Source: Candidatus Pullichristensenella avicola | Lineage (GTDB): Bacteria > Bacillota > Clostridia > Christensenellales > Aristaeellaceae | Assembly (NCBI GenBank): GCA_018711655.1 | Contig: DVIA01000012.1 | Coordinates: 1-64,000 of the forward strand | Length of the DNA: 64,000 nt | Direction of reading: 5' to 3' | Shown here: one piece after another, positions 6,861 to 17,105 of the stretch | Numbering within the stretch: the first letter of the stretch is position 1 | Layout of the letters: each line of letters opens with the position of its first letter | Notes under the pieces: model-generated | The model's database searches: none | What the model was told of the DNA's origin: nothing | The model's input: only the letters and a program-made list of their open reading frames with translations | Program-made: the position numbers and the translations under genes

Positions 6861-9266
6861 ATGGCGATCAAGATTGCCCTGGCGGGCAACCCGAACTGCG
6901 GAAAGACGACCATGTTCAACGACCTGACGGGTCTGAACCAGTTTGTGGGCAACTGGCCGGGCGTCACCGTTGAAAAAAAGGAAGGACGCCTCAAGGGCGC
7001 GGACGATGTGATCATCCAGGACCTGCCGGGCATTTACAGCCTTTCGCCCTATACGTTGGAGGAAGTGGTGGCCCGCGGCTATCTGGTGGGCGAAAAGCCG
7101 GACGCGATTTTGAACATCGTGGACGCGACGAACATCGAGCGCAATCTCTACCTGACCACGCAGCTGGCGGAGCTGGGCATCCCCATGGTCATCGCCCTGA
7201 ACATGATCGACGTCACGCGCAAGAACGGCGACGTCATCCAGCTTCGAAAGCTGGGCGAGGCGCTGGGTTGCGAAGTGGTGGAAACCTCGGCGCTGAAGGG
7301 CATGGGCAGCCAGGAGGCGGCGAAAAAGGCCGCCGAATTGGGCAGGAGGGGCGTCCGCCGCGAGGCGCCGCATGTGTTCGCCGGCAGCGTGGAGCATGCC
7401 TTGGCGCACATCGAGGACCTCATCACCCACAAGGACGGGCAGGAACCCGTACACCACCATCACGCCGACGGCAGCAAGCACGACGGCTCCATCGTCGAGC
7501 CCCATCTGGCGCGCTGGTACGCCATCAAGCTCTTCGAGCGCGACGAAAAGGTGCAGGCGGAACTGAACCTTCCCAAGGGCATCCGGGACGCCATCGAAAA
7601 GACCGTTCAGGACTGCGAAACCGAGATGGACGACGACGCCGAATCCATCATCACCAACCAGCGCTACGCATACATCAGCAGGCTGGTCAACACTTGCGTG
7701 AAAAAGGGCAGGCCCAAGGGCTCCCTGACCGCATCGGACAAGATCGACCGCATCGTCACCAACCGCTGGCTGGGCCTTCCCATCTTCGTGGCCGTCATGT
7801 GGTTTGTCTACTGGGTGTCCATCCAGACCATCGGCGACATCGTGACGGGCTTTACCAACGATGTGTTCGTCGGCGAATGGATACAGGCTCCGGTGATGGC
7901 GTGGCTGGAGAGCATCGGCACCGCGGGCTGGCTGGTGGGCCTCATCGGCGACGGCATCATCGGCGGCGTCGGCGCGGTGATCGGCTTTGTGCCGCAAATG
8001 CTGATCCTCTTTATTCTGCTGGGCATTTTGGAGGACGTCGGCTACATGGCCCGCGTCGCCTTTATCATGGACCGCATCTTCCGCAAGTTCGGCCTTTCGG
8101 GCAAGAGCTTTATCCCCATGCTGATCGGCTCGGGCTGCGGCGTGCCGGGCGTGATGGCCTCGCGCACCATCGAGCAGGACCGCGACCGCAAAATGACCAT
8201 CATGACCACCACGTTCATCCCCTGCGGCGCGAAGATGCCCATCGTCGGCCTGATCGCGGGCGCGCTGTTTGGCAACTCCGGCTGGGTGTCCACGGGCGCG
8301 TACTTCATCGGCGTGGCCGCGGTCATCGTCAGCGGCATCATGCTCAAAAAGACGAAGATGTTCGCCGGCGACCCCGCGCCCTTCGTCATGGAACTGCCCG
8401 CCTACCACGCGCCGGTGGCCGGCAACGTGCTGCGCAGCATGTGGGAGCGCGGCTGGTCGTTCATCAAGCGCGCCGGCACGGTGATCCTCGTTTCCAGTAT
8501 CTTCATCTGGTTCACCTCCAGCTACGGCTGGGCGCCCGCGCCGGTGGAGCCGGCCGTGGCCGAACCGGCCGCGACGGAAACGGAAGCTACGGAAGAAGCG
8601 CTCGGCGAAGCGCTCGATGAAGCGGCGGAGGCGGCCGCCGTCGAGGCCGAAGGCCCCGTGGTGTTCGGCGCGGTGGAGAACTCCGATCAGTCCATCCTCG
8701 GCAAGATCGGCGGCGCTGTCGCGCCCGTGTTCGAGCCCCTGGGCTTTGGCAACTGGCAGTCCACCGTGGCCACGGTGATGGGCCTTGTGGCGAAGGAGGA
8801 GGTGGTCGGCGTGTTCGGCGTGCTCTACGGCGTCACCGATGAAGAAGGCGAGGACGCGGCCATGGGCATCGTCGAAGATGAAGACATGAGCGACGCGGAA
8901 AAGAGCGAGGCGCTCTCGCCCATCGCCGCGAGCTTCGACGAATCCAGCGGCGGCCACGGGCAGTTGGCGGCGTTCGCCTTCCTGATCTTCAACCTGCTGT
9001 GCGCGCCGTGCTTTGCCGCCATGGGCGCCATCAAGCGCGAGATGAACAACGGCAAGTGGACGGCCTTCGCCATCGGCTATCAGTGCCTGTTCGCCTATGC
9101 CGTGGCTCTGACCGTTTACCAGCTCGGCCTGCTCTTTGCCGGCGCGGGCTTCGGCCTGGGCACGGCGGCGGCCATCCTGCTGCTCGCATTCTTCCTCTAC
9201 ATGCTGCTGCGCAAAAACCGCTACGACGACAACCATCTGACCCAGAAGGTCAAGGTGGGCGCGTAA
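6861..9266 (+). CDS. feoB: Ferrous iron permease FeoB
   Basis: Membrane Fe(II) transporter of 801 aa with an N-terminal GTPase. G1 is GNPNCGKTT at residues 9-17, the switch region is WPGVTVEKKEG, G3 is DLPGIYSL and G4 is NMID. A His-rich patch (VHHHHADGSKH) lies near residue 197, between G domain and membrane part. The Gate motifs around GSGCGVPGVMASR and IPCGAKMPI carry the conserved cysteines. Two acidic, Ala/Glu-rich insertions break the membrane domain, at about residues 560-600 and 655-690. ATG 6861 follows GAAGGAGGAA. It is preceded by two feoA genes and followed by a Cys-rich small membrane protein. Confidence 0.95.
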   Translation: MAIKIALAGNPNCGKTTMFNDLTGLNQFVGNWPGVTVEKKEGRLKGADDVIIQDLPGIYSLSPYTLEEVVARGYLVGEKPDAILNIVDATNIERNLYLTTQLAELGIPMVIALNMIDVTRKNGDVIQLRKLGEALGCEVVETSALKGMGSQEAAKKAAELGRRGVRREAPHVFAGSVEHALAHIEDLITHKDGQEPVHHHHADGSKHDGSIVEPHLARWYAIKLFERDEKVQAELNLPKGIRDAIEKTVQDCETEMDDDAESIITNQRYAYISRLVNTCVKKGRPKGSLTASDKIDRIVTNRWLGLPIFVAVMWFVYWVSIQTIGDIVTGFTNDVFVGEWIQAPVMAWLESIGTAGWLVGLIGDGIIGGVGAVIGFVPQMLILFILLGILEDVGYMARVAFIMDRIFRKFGLSGKSFIPMLIGSGCGVPGVMASRTIEQDRDRKMTIMTTTFIPCGAKMPIVGLIAGALFGNSGWVSTGAYFIGVAAVIVSGIMLKKTKMFAGDPAPFVMELPAYHAPVAGNVLRSMWERGWSFIKRAGTVILVSSIFIWFTSSYGWAPAPVEPAVAEPAATETEATEEALGEALDEAAEAAAVEAEGPVVFGAVENSDQSILGKIGGAVAPVFEPLGFGNWQSTVATVMGLVAKEEVVGVFGVLYGVTDEEGEDAAMGIVEDEDMSDAEKSEALSPIAASFDESSGGHGQLAAFAFLIFNLLCAPCFAAMGAIKREMNNGKWTAFAIGYQCLFAYAVALTVYQLGLLFAGAGFGLGTAAAILLLAFFLYMLLRKNRYDDNHLTQKVKVGA

Positions 9267-9297
9267 AAGCGAACGACCGCTCGGGAGGTGTGAAACA

Positions 9298-9453
9298 ATG
9301 GCGACTTGGATCGTCGGCGGCGTGCTCGCCGTCGTCGTTGGGGCGATCGTCTTTAAGATGATCCGCGACAAACGCTCCGGCAAGGGCGGATGCAGCTGCA
9401 ACTGCGGCGGATGCGGCGGGTGCGGCGGCTGCCACCACGAGCAGACCAAATAA
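9298..9453 (+). CDS. FeoB-associated Cys-rich membrane protein
   Basis: A 51-aa protein: one N-terminal membrane helix (about residues 4-20), a basic stretch, then a tail with six cysteines in CSCNCGGCGGCGGC, ending HHEQTK. Architecture and position directly after feoB fit the FeoB-associated Cys-rich family, thought to help handle iron at the transporter. ATG 9298 has GGGAGGTG upstream. It starts 31 bp after feoB. Confidence 0.9.
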   Translation: MATWIVGGVLAVVVGAIVFKMIRDKRSGKGGCSCNCGGCGGCGGCHHEQTK

Positions 9454-9461
9454 ACGGCAGC

Positions 9462-9485
9462 GGGCGGGAGGCGCGCCTCCCGCCC
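9462..9485 (+). terminator. Perfect GC palindrome after feoB cluster
   Basis: GGGCGGGAGGC and its exact complement form an uninterrupted palindrome; an AATTTT follows 8 bp later. The lack of an adjacent T-run makes full termination doubtful. Partial termination would lower expression of the following regulator. Confidence 0.4.
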
Positions 9486-9581
9486 CGGAGAGAATTTTCC
9501 GGCGGCAAGCCCCGCCTTGCGACGGTCGCCTGACCGCCCCGCGGGAGATGACGGAACTGCCGGAGAAACGGAGGAAGGCCC

Positions 9582-9950
9582 ATGCGATTGACGGACGCGC
9601 AAATCCGCTGCCTGCTGGCGCTTTTATCGCTGACGCGCCTGGGCGAGGAAATCGCCTCCAAGGATGTTTCCAAGGTGTTGGGCGTCTCCCGGCCCTCTGT
9701 GCACCGCATGCTGGAAAACCTCGGGAAGGACGGGCTGACGGAGAAAAAACCCTACGGCGCGGTGAAACTGACCGAAGAAGGGCTCCATCTGGCGGAGGAA
9801 CTCGAGGCGCGGCGCGACCGGCTGCTGCTTCTCTTTGCCCGCCATTTCGGCCTTTCCATGGACCAGAGCGCCCTGGCGGCGACGCTGCTTCTAAGCGGCC
9901 TGGAGGCGGAAAGCCTTGCGCTGCTGGAACGGGCCGCCCGGAAGGCCTGA
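9582..9950 (+). CDS. DtxR-like metal-dependent transcriptional regulator, short form
   Basis: A 122-aa winged-helix protein. The segment DVSKVLGVSRPSVHRMLENL...GLTEKKPYGAVKLTEEGLHLAEE matches the DNA-binding half of DtxR/MntR regulators, followed by a short helical region with RHFGL as in the family's dimerization part. At 122 aa it lacks the C-terminal SH3-like domain of long DtxR proteins. Its place as last gene of the feo operon and the TTAGGC-type sites ahead of that operon suggest it is the iron-sensing repressor. A MarR-like alternative is less likely. Confidence 0.75.
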   Translation: MRLTDAQIRCLLALLSLTRLGEEIASKDVSKVLGVSRPSVHRMLENLGKDGLTEKKPYGAVKLTEEGLHLAEELEARRDRLLLLFARHFGLSMDQSALAATLLLSGLEAESLALLERAARKA

Positions 9951-9973
9951 CGCGGATATTTGCAACTTTTTCT

Positions 9974-10003
9974 CGGCCCGCATGCAGCTGCGGGCCGTTT
10001 TTT
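9974..10003 (+). terminator. Intrinsic terminator of the feo operon
   Basis: CGGCCCGCA and TGCGGGCCG form a perfect 9-bp stem with a 6-nt loop, followed by six T residues. It lies 23 bp after the regulator stop codon. Confidence 0.9.
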
Positions 10004-10036
10004 GCGGGAAAGTTTTGTTAAATTGCAGGAAATGCC

Positions 10037-10065
10037 TTGACAGAAACGCGTGGGACGCGTATGAT
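10037..10065 (+). promoter_or_regulatory. Promoter of the lysine-riboswitch operon
   Basis: Perfect TTGACA at 10037-10042, 17-bp spacer, TATGAT at 10060-10065. The predicted start lies about 20 nt before the P1 stem of the riboswitch. Confidence 0.85.
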
Positions 10066-10086
10066 GAAGCTACGGCTCGCGAGAGC

Positions 10087-10275
10087 CGGACGCAATTAGA
10101 GGCGCGGCTGTTCATCAGTCACGCGGGGGAGCCGCTCAAGCGGCTGTGAACCCGCGCAAAAGGGAACGCCGCCGAAATGCCGACCCGCTTGAGGGGGAAG
10201 GCGTTGGGCGACCGGAGAATATCCGGCCGACTGTCACGGTCCGGGAACGGACGGTGGAGCGCTATTGCCGGATAC
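10087..10275 (+). promoter_or_regulatory. Lysine riboswitch (L-box)
   Basis: The order and wording of conserved L-box segments are visible: TAGAGGCGCGG, then CATCAGTCACGCGG, then AAAGGGAACGCCGCCGAAAT, then GTTGGGC, then ACTGTCACGG...GGTGGAG and GCTATTG. GCAAT (10092-10096) pairs with ATTGC (10264-10268) as P1, extended by flanking CCGG. The element precedes a terminator and an amino acid ABC transporter, so it should switch transcription off when lysine is abundant. Confidence 0.9.
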
Positions 10276-10299
10276 AGGTCTATTTTCTGTATATTCAAA

Positions 10300-10329
10300 C
10301 GGTCGTGGCGCTGGCTGCGACCGCTTTTT
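10300..10329 (+). terminator. Riboswitch-controlled intrinsic terminator
   Basis: CGGTCG (10300-10305) pairs with CGACCG (10318-10323) and is followed by CTTTTT. It sits between the lysine aptamer and the first transporter gene, the usual place for an L-box expression platform. Confidence 0.7.
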
Positions 10330-10385
10330 GCATGTCCGGCCGGCAGAACTGCATCTGACGGAATACCGAAAAGGAGGACGAACCC

Positions 10386-11180
10386 ATGAAGAGACTGTTT
10401 TGCGCCCTGATCGCCCTGATGCTGCTTGGAAGCTTCGCCTGCGCCGAGACGCTGCGCGTGGGCATGGAGTGCAACTACGCGCCCTACAACTGGACGCAGA
10501 CCGAGGCAAGCGACGAGGCCCTGCCCCTCGCCGGCGGCGGCTACGCCGACGGCTACGATGTGCGCATCGCCAAGCGCGTGGCCGAGTATCTGGGCTATGA
10601 TATCGAGATCGTCAAAACCGAGTGGGACGGCCTGGTGCCCTCGCTGCTCTCCGGTCATATCGACGTCATCATCGCCGGCATGAGCCCCACCGCCGAACGC
10701 ATGGCCACCATCGACTTTACCGACCCCTACTATGAAAGCGAACTGGTCGTCGTCGTGCGCAAGGACGGCGCCTACGCGGATGCCGCTTCTTTGGCCGACT
10801 TCGCCGGCGCGAAGATCACCGGCCAGCTCAGCACCTTCCACTATACCGTGATCGACCAGATCCCCGACGTGCAGAAGCAGACCGCCATGGACACCTTCCC
10901 GACGATGATCGTCGCCCTCAACGCCGGCGCCATCGACGGCTATATCTCCGAGCGCCCCGGCGCCGAGAGCGCCGTGGCCACCAACCCCGACCTGACGTAT
11001 GTGGAGTTTGCCGACGGCCAGGGCTTTGAGACCGACCCGGCGGACACCTCCATCGCCGTGGGCGTTGCCAAGGGCAGCAAACTGACCGCGCAGATCAACG
11101 AGGCGCTGGCCGCCATCTCCGACGAGGAGCGCCTGCAGATCATGGAGGACGTGCTGGCCGATCAGCCCAGCGCGGAATAA
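10386..11180 (+). CDS. Amino acid ABC transporter substrate-binding protein, probably lysine
   Basis: A 264-aa periplasmic-binding-fold protein with a cleavable signal peptide (residues 1-20, cleavage after FACA). The mature start LRVGMECNYAPYNW and the segment VRIAKRVAEYLGYDIEIVKTEWDGLVPSLLSGHIDVIIAGMS are hallmarks of the polar amino acid receptor family (HisJ/ArtJ/GlnH). Substrate is assigned to lysine or a related basic amino acid because the operon starts with a lysine riboswitch. ATG 10386 follows AAGGAGG. Lacking a lipobox, it may be anchored by an uncleaved signal or be free at the surface. Confidence 0.88.
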   Translation: MKRLFCALIALMLLGSFACAETLRVGMECNYAPYNWTQTEASDEALPLAGGGYADGYDVRIAKRVAEYLGYDIEIVKTEWDGLVPSLLSGHIDVIIAGMSPTAERMATIDFTDPYYESELVVVVRKDGAYADAASLADFAGAKITGQLSTFHYTVIDQIPDVQKQTAMDTFPTMIVALNAGAIDGYISERPGAESAVATNPDLTYVEFADGQGFETDPADTSIAVGVAKGSKLTAQINEALAAISDEERLQIMEDVLADQPSAE

Positions 11181-11529
11181 CGCGAAAGCCTGCGCGCGGG
11201 GCCTTTTCCGCCGCGCGGGGCGTTGACAAAGCGGGCTCGCGGAGCGACGGCCCCGCGGGCCGGGGAGCGAACTTGCCGCCAGGGGAGCTTGCATGAACGC
11301 GGGCGCCCGCGGGCGGCAAGTCTGCTGCCGGGGAGAGGCCGCCGGCGGCAGAACCTGTCGCGAAGGCGTTTTGCCGATAGGGGATCGCCCAAACGGCCGC
11401 CGTTGACGGCTCGCGGGCCAGCGGGCGGGATTTGCCGGCGGCAGAGCGGAGGACAAGCGCGGGAATATGCCCTGGCGGCCTTGCCGGCGCTTTGCGCGGG
11501 GCGCGCCGCCCCGGAAAGGAGTTGTTTCT
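11181..11529 (+). other. GC-rich spacer inside the transporter operon
   Basis: No gene is supported. CGTTGAC followed by GGCTCGCGG-like sequence occurs at 11221 and 11401, 180 bp apart, and CCGGGGAG is seen at 11261 and 11329, so the spacer shows the ~60-bp rhythm of other spacers. A long GC-rich spacer between receptor and permease genes is unusual and may contain hairpins that set a high receptor to permease ratio. Confidence 0.45.
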
Positions 11530-12312
11530 ATGCCGACGACCTTCTTTGGCTGGGTCGGCTATCTGCTGGAGGAATACGGCCCGCTGTTCTTGCGCGGCGC
11601 GGGCATGACCATGCTCATCGCCATCACCGGCACCATCCTCGGCTTCCTCATCGGCCTGCTGGTGGGCGTCGCCCGCACCATCGAACTGGGGCCGCGCGCG
11701 CCGAAGTGGAAGCGGGCGCTTTCCAGGCTGCTCAACGCCGTGCTGGGTATTTATATAGAAGTGTTCCGCGGCACGCCCATGATCGTGCAGGCCATGGTCA
11801 TCTACTACGGCATTCCCTATATGGGCGGGCCGCAGATGGGACAGATGCAGGCGGCCATCCTCATCGTTTCCATCAACACGGGCGCTTACATGGCCGAGAT
11901 CGTGCGCGGCGGCATCATCTCCATCGACCGCGGGCAGACCGAGGCGGCGCGCTCCATCGGCATGACCCACTGGCAGACGATGGTGACGGTGGTGTTGCCG
12001 CAGGCGGTGCGCAACATCATGCCCTCCATCGGCAACGAGTTCGTGGTCAACATCAAGGATTCGTCCGTGCTCAACGTCATTTCCGTAACGGAACTGTTCT
12101 TCCAGGGCAAGGCCGCCGCCGGCGCCTATTACCGCTATTTTGAAACGTACTTCATCATCGCCATCATCTACCTCATTCTCACCTTCACGGTGACGCGCAT
12201 TTTGCGCCTCATTGAACGAAAGATGGACGGGCCGGACAACTACGTCATCTGCGGTTCGCAGTCCGACAGCCGCGCGGCCATCCGCGTGAACGCGTCGAAG
12301 GAGGAGGCATGA
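11530..12312 (+). CDS. Amino acid ABC transporter permease
   Basis: A 260-aa inner-membrane permease of the His/Glu/Gln/Arg type. After an N-terminal [19 protein letters not shown] comes the family segment [20 protein letters not shown]; the EAA motif is [20 protein letters not shown]. The ATG at 11530 is preceded by GGAAAGGAG; upstream in-frame ATGs lack such a site. It overlaps the region of the ATPase start, indicating coupled translation. Confidence 0.9.
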   Translation: MPTTFFGWVGYLLEEYGPLFLRGAGMTMLIAITGTILGFLIGLLVGVARTIELGPRAPKWKRALSRLLNAVLGIYIEVFRGTPMIVQAMVIYYGIPYMGGPQMGQMQAAILIVSINTGAYMAEIVRGGIISIDRGQTEAARSIGMTHWQTMVTVVLPQAVRNIMPSIGNEFVVNIKDSSVLNVISVTELFFQGKAAAGAYYRYFETYFIIAIIYLILTFTVTRILRLIERKMDGPDNYVICGSQSDSRAAIRVNASKEEA

Positions 12313-12314
12313 GC

Positions 12315-13064
<750 letters not shown>

Positions 13065-13364
13065 CGCAGGAAAACGAAACATTAATTTTTGAATTGGCAT
13101 ATCGGTTCTTATATACCGGTATGCCATAATTCTATATATCCCGGCGGCTTCTTTGGCCCCGCGCGGCGCACAGGGGAAATTCCCAATGTTAATTAACTCA
13201 ATTTCCTCTTGACCGTGAAGGAAACTTTGAAATACAATATACATATCGGTATATCCGCATGCTGGATTTTTATTTCACGAACCGACCGTTTCCGGCTATG
13301 ATGAAAAGCGGAAGGAAACGCACACGACCGACAGGCAATCGCGTTGAGAGGAAGGAAAGCAGCT
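13065..13364 (+). promoter_or_regulatory. AT-rich regulatory region and promoter before the dehydrogenase gene
   Basis: This 300-bp gap stands out as AT-rich. TTGACC (13209-13214), an 18-bp spacer and TACAAT (13233-13238) form a promoter. Directly downstream lies CATATCGGTATAT (around 13242-13254). A related imperfect palindrome, GGCATATCGG...CCGGTATGCC, is at 13096-13125. The shared core ATA(T/C)CGGTAT suggests binding sites of one regulator, or a hairpin ending the upstream operon in the case of 13096-13125. Confidence 0.6.
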
Positions 13365-14315
13365 ATGAAAAACAAGATCACCGTCATCGGAGCGGGCAAC
13401 GTCGGCTCCACCATCGCTTTCATGATCTCCGTTCAGCACACGGCGGACGAGGTCGTCATCGTCGATATCAACGAAGAGCGCGCCAAGGGCGAAGCCATGG
13501 ACATCCGCCAGGGCGCCCCGCTGACGGCGCAGCCTGTGTCCGTGTACGCGGGCAACTACGAGAGCACCGCCGGCTCGGATATCGTCATCATCACTTCCGG
13601 CATTCCGCGCAAACCCGGCCAGACCCGCATGGATCTTGCCCAGACCAACGTCAACGTCATCAAGGATATCGCCCCGCAGATCACCAAGTACTGCCCGGAC
13701 GCCACCTATATCATCGTCTCCAACCCGGTGGACATCCTCACCTATGTGTTCCACAAGGTGACCAACATCCCGCACGAGCGCATCATCGGCTCCGGCACGC
13801 TTCTGGATACCGCCCGCCTGCGCGCGCGCCTGGCGGAGTACCTCAACGTCAGCGAAAAGAACGTGCACGCGTATGTGTTCGGCGAGCATGGCGAGACGTC
13901 CTTCATTCCCTGGTCCATCGCCCAGGTCAGCACCATCAACCTGCTGGAGTACAAGGACCTGATCAAGCTGCGCACCGGCATCCTCACCGACCTCGACTTT
14001 GACGAGATCGAAAACTACATGCGCTCCTCCGGCGCGAAGATCATCAAGCGCAAGGGCGCTACCTACTACGCCATCGCCATGTCGGTGTGCGGCATCTGCG
14101 ACTGCCTGTTCGGCTCGGTCAACGCCGTGGCCACGGTCTCTTCGATGCTCAACGGCGAATATGGCATCGACGACGTCTGCCTGAGCCTGCCCATCCTCAT
14201 CGCCGACGGCGAGATCCGCGGCCGCATCCTGCCCAGGCTGACGGATGTGGAAATGGAGAAGCTCCACGCCAGCGCCAACGCCCTGAAAAAGGTCATCTCC
14301 ACCCTGGAAATCTAA
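13365..14315 (+). CDS. mdh: NAD-dependent L-lactate/malate dehydrogenase family enzyme, predicted malate-specific
   Basis: A 316-aa 2-hydroxyacid dehydrogenase with N-terminal Rossmann motif VIGAGNVGS and the acidic NAD-binding VDIN. Catalytic elements are Arg88 in KPGQTR, Asp/Arg in GTLLDTARLR, and His in GEHGE. Overall it resembles bacterial L-LDH. However, the discriminating residue 102 (Gln in LDH, Arg in malate dehydrogenase; family numbering) is Arg82 here (SGIPRKPG). Together with the fumarase directly downstream this favours oxaloacetate to malate. I chose ATG 13365 because GAGGAAGGAAAG precedes it; an in-frame TTG at 13344 lacks a site. Confidence 0.8.
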   Translation: MKNKITVIGAGNVGSTIAFMISVQHTADEVVIVDINEERAKGEAMDIRQGAPLTAQPVSVYAGNYESTAGSDIVIITSGIPRKPGQTRMDLAQTNVNVIKDIAPQITKYCPDATYIIVSNPVDILTYVFHKVTNIPHERIIGSGTLLDTARLRARLAEYLNVSEKNVHAYVFGEHGETSFIPWSIAQVSTINLLEYKDLIKLRTGILTDLDFDEIENYMRSSGAKIIKRKGATYYAIAMSVCGICDCLFGSVNAVATVSSMLNGEYGIDDVCLSLPILIADGEIRGRILPRLTDVEMEKLHASANALKKVISTLEI

Positions 14316-14416
14316 AGCGCATTTCGCGCACGCCCGGCGGCGCCAACCGGCCCGCCGGACTTTCCGCGTTTTAAAGACATTGGAAATATAAGTATTTCGA
14401 CGGAAGGAGCACGAGC

Positions 14417-15787
<1,371 letters not shown>

Positions 15788-15910
15788 CGAAGGCCCCTTC
15801 GCCGGACGGCGGCCCCGGCGGGCGCCCTTGCCCGCCGCCGGCCGCGGCAATTCGCGCGGACGCGCCTGTGCGCCCCGCGCGGCAAAAACCACGCAAAAGG
15901 AGCATGCCCC

Positions 15911-16705
15911 ATGCGCTATTCTTACTACCCCGGATGCACGCTCAAAACCCGGGCCAAGGAGCTGGACAGGTATGCGCGCCTGTCCGCCGCCGCCCTGGGC
16001 GCGGAGCTTGAGGAGTTGCCGGAATGGCAGTGCTGCGGCGCGGTGTATCCCATGGCCAAGGATGAAATCGCCACGCGCCTGTCCGCCGTGCGCGCCCTGA
16101 TGAGCGCGCGCGATCTGGGCAACACGCTGATCACCGTGTGCTCGGCCTGCCACAACGTTCTCAAGCGCGCCAACGAGGACCTCAAGACGGACGAGAATTT
16201 CCGCCTCAAGGTCAACAACTACCTCGCCCCCGAAGTTCCATACGCGGGAGAGGCGAAGGTGATCCATTACCTGGAAATGCTTCGCGACGAGATCGGCTTT
16301 GACGCGATCAGGGCCAAGGTCGTCAATTCCTTCAAAGGCAGGAAAATCGCCGCCTATTACGGCTGCCTGCTTCTGCGCCCCGGCAAGGTCATGGCCTTTG
16401 ACGACGCGGAGAACCCCCGCATCATGGAGGATTTCATCGCCGCCATCGGCGCTGCGCCGGTGATCTACGGCCAGCGCAACGAGTGCTGCGGCGCTTATGT
16501 GACGCTGGAGGACAAGGCCCAGGCGCAAAAGGGCGCCAAGCGCATCCTGGATTCCGCCAAGGCGGCGGGCGCGGAAATGATCGTCACCGCCTGCCCGCTG
16601 TGCATGTACAACCTGACGGCCAACGCGCCCGAAGGCGCCGTGCCCGTCAAGTACTTTACCGAGCTTCTGGCCGAGGCTCTGGGCGTAAAGGAGGTTCAGG
16701 CATGA
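15911..16705 (+). CDS. hdrB: Heterodisulfide reductase subunit B-like protein (CCG domains)
   Basis: A 264-aa protein with two CCG (cysteine-rich) domains. The first reads C9-X31-C41C42-X34-C77XXC80, exactly the spacing of HdrB; the second is YYGCLLLRP...ECCGAY...CPLCMYN. In methanogen HdrB these residues bind two non-cubane [4Fe-4S] clusters at the disulfide-reducing site. No methanogenic cofactor is expected here, so the electron acceptor is open: a thiol/disulfide or direct transfer to the fumarate reductase encoded downstream. First gene of a nine-gene tightly spaced operon. Confidence 0.88.
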   Translation: MRYSYYPGCTLKTRAKELDRYARLSAAALGAELEELPEWQCCGAVYPMAKDEIATRLSAVRALMSARDLGNTLITVCSACHNVLKRANEDLKTDENFRLKVNNYLAPEVPYAGEAKVIHYLEMLRDEIGFDAIRAKVVNSFKGRKIAAYYGCLLLRPGKVMAFDDAENPRIMEDFIAAIGAAPVIYGQRNECCGAYVTLEDKAQAQKGAKRILDSAKAAGAEMIVTACPLCMYNLTANAPEGAVPVKYFTELLAEALGVKEVQA

Positions 16706-17091
16706 GCGGACATGTAAACCTGAAAGACACCGTGCTTGAGATCAGCGGCGTCAACCCGCGCAAGTGCATGAAATGCGGCAAGTGTTCGGGTACCTGCCCG
16801 GCCTATGGCGAGATGGAATACCATCCCCATCAGTTCGTGGCCATGGTGGACAAGGGCGAGATCGAAAAGCTGATGGCTTCGCCGTCTTTGTACCGCTGCC
16901 TTGCCTGCATGGCGTGCGTGGAGCGCTGTCCGCGCGGCGTGGAGCCGGCCAAGCTGGTCGAAGCCGTGCGCCTGCTCGTCATCCGCCAGCAGGGACAAAA
17001 CCACATGACCACCGACGAGATTCCCGAAAAGCTCGATCCTGAGCTTCCCCAGCAGGCGATCGTCGCGGCCATGCGCAAGTACGGCAAATAA
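16702..17091 (+). CDS. hdrC: Heterodisulfide reductase subunit C-like protein
   Basis: A 129-aa iron-sulfur protein with two complete [4Fe-4S] motifs, CMKCGKCSGTCP and CLACMACVERCP. HdrC passes electrons from HdrA to HdrB. It starts with ATG 16702, four bases inside the end of hdrB, and ends 14 bp before hdrA. Size is somewhat smaller than methanogen HdrC but typical for bacterial versions. Confidence 0.88.
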   Translation: MSGHVNLKDTVLEISGVNPRKCMKCGKCSGTCPAYGEMEYHPHQFVAMVDKGEIEKLMASPSLYRCLACMACVERCPRGVEPAKLVEAVRLLVIRQQGQNHMTTDEIPEKLDPELPQQAIVAAMRKYGK

Positions 17092-17105
17092 GGAGAGATA
17101 CGACT

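Noticed and set aside
6825..9602. A 925-aa open frame opposite feoB
   Set aside because: Antisense of feoB in a GC-rich genome; His/Ala/Arg-rich, no domain, no ribosome binding site.
10066..10330. Cobalamin riboswitch or T-box
   Set aside because: No B12 box or T-box core is present; the ordered conserved segments fit the lysine aptamer.
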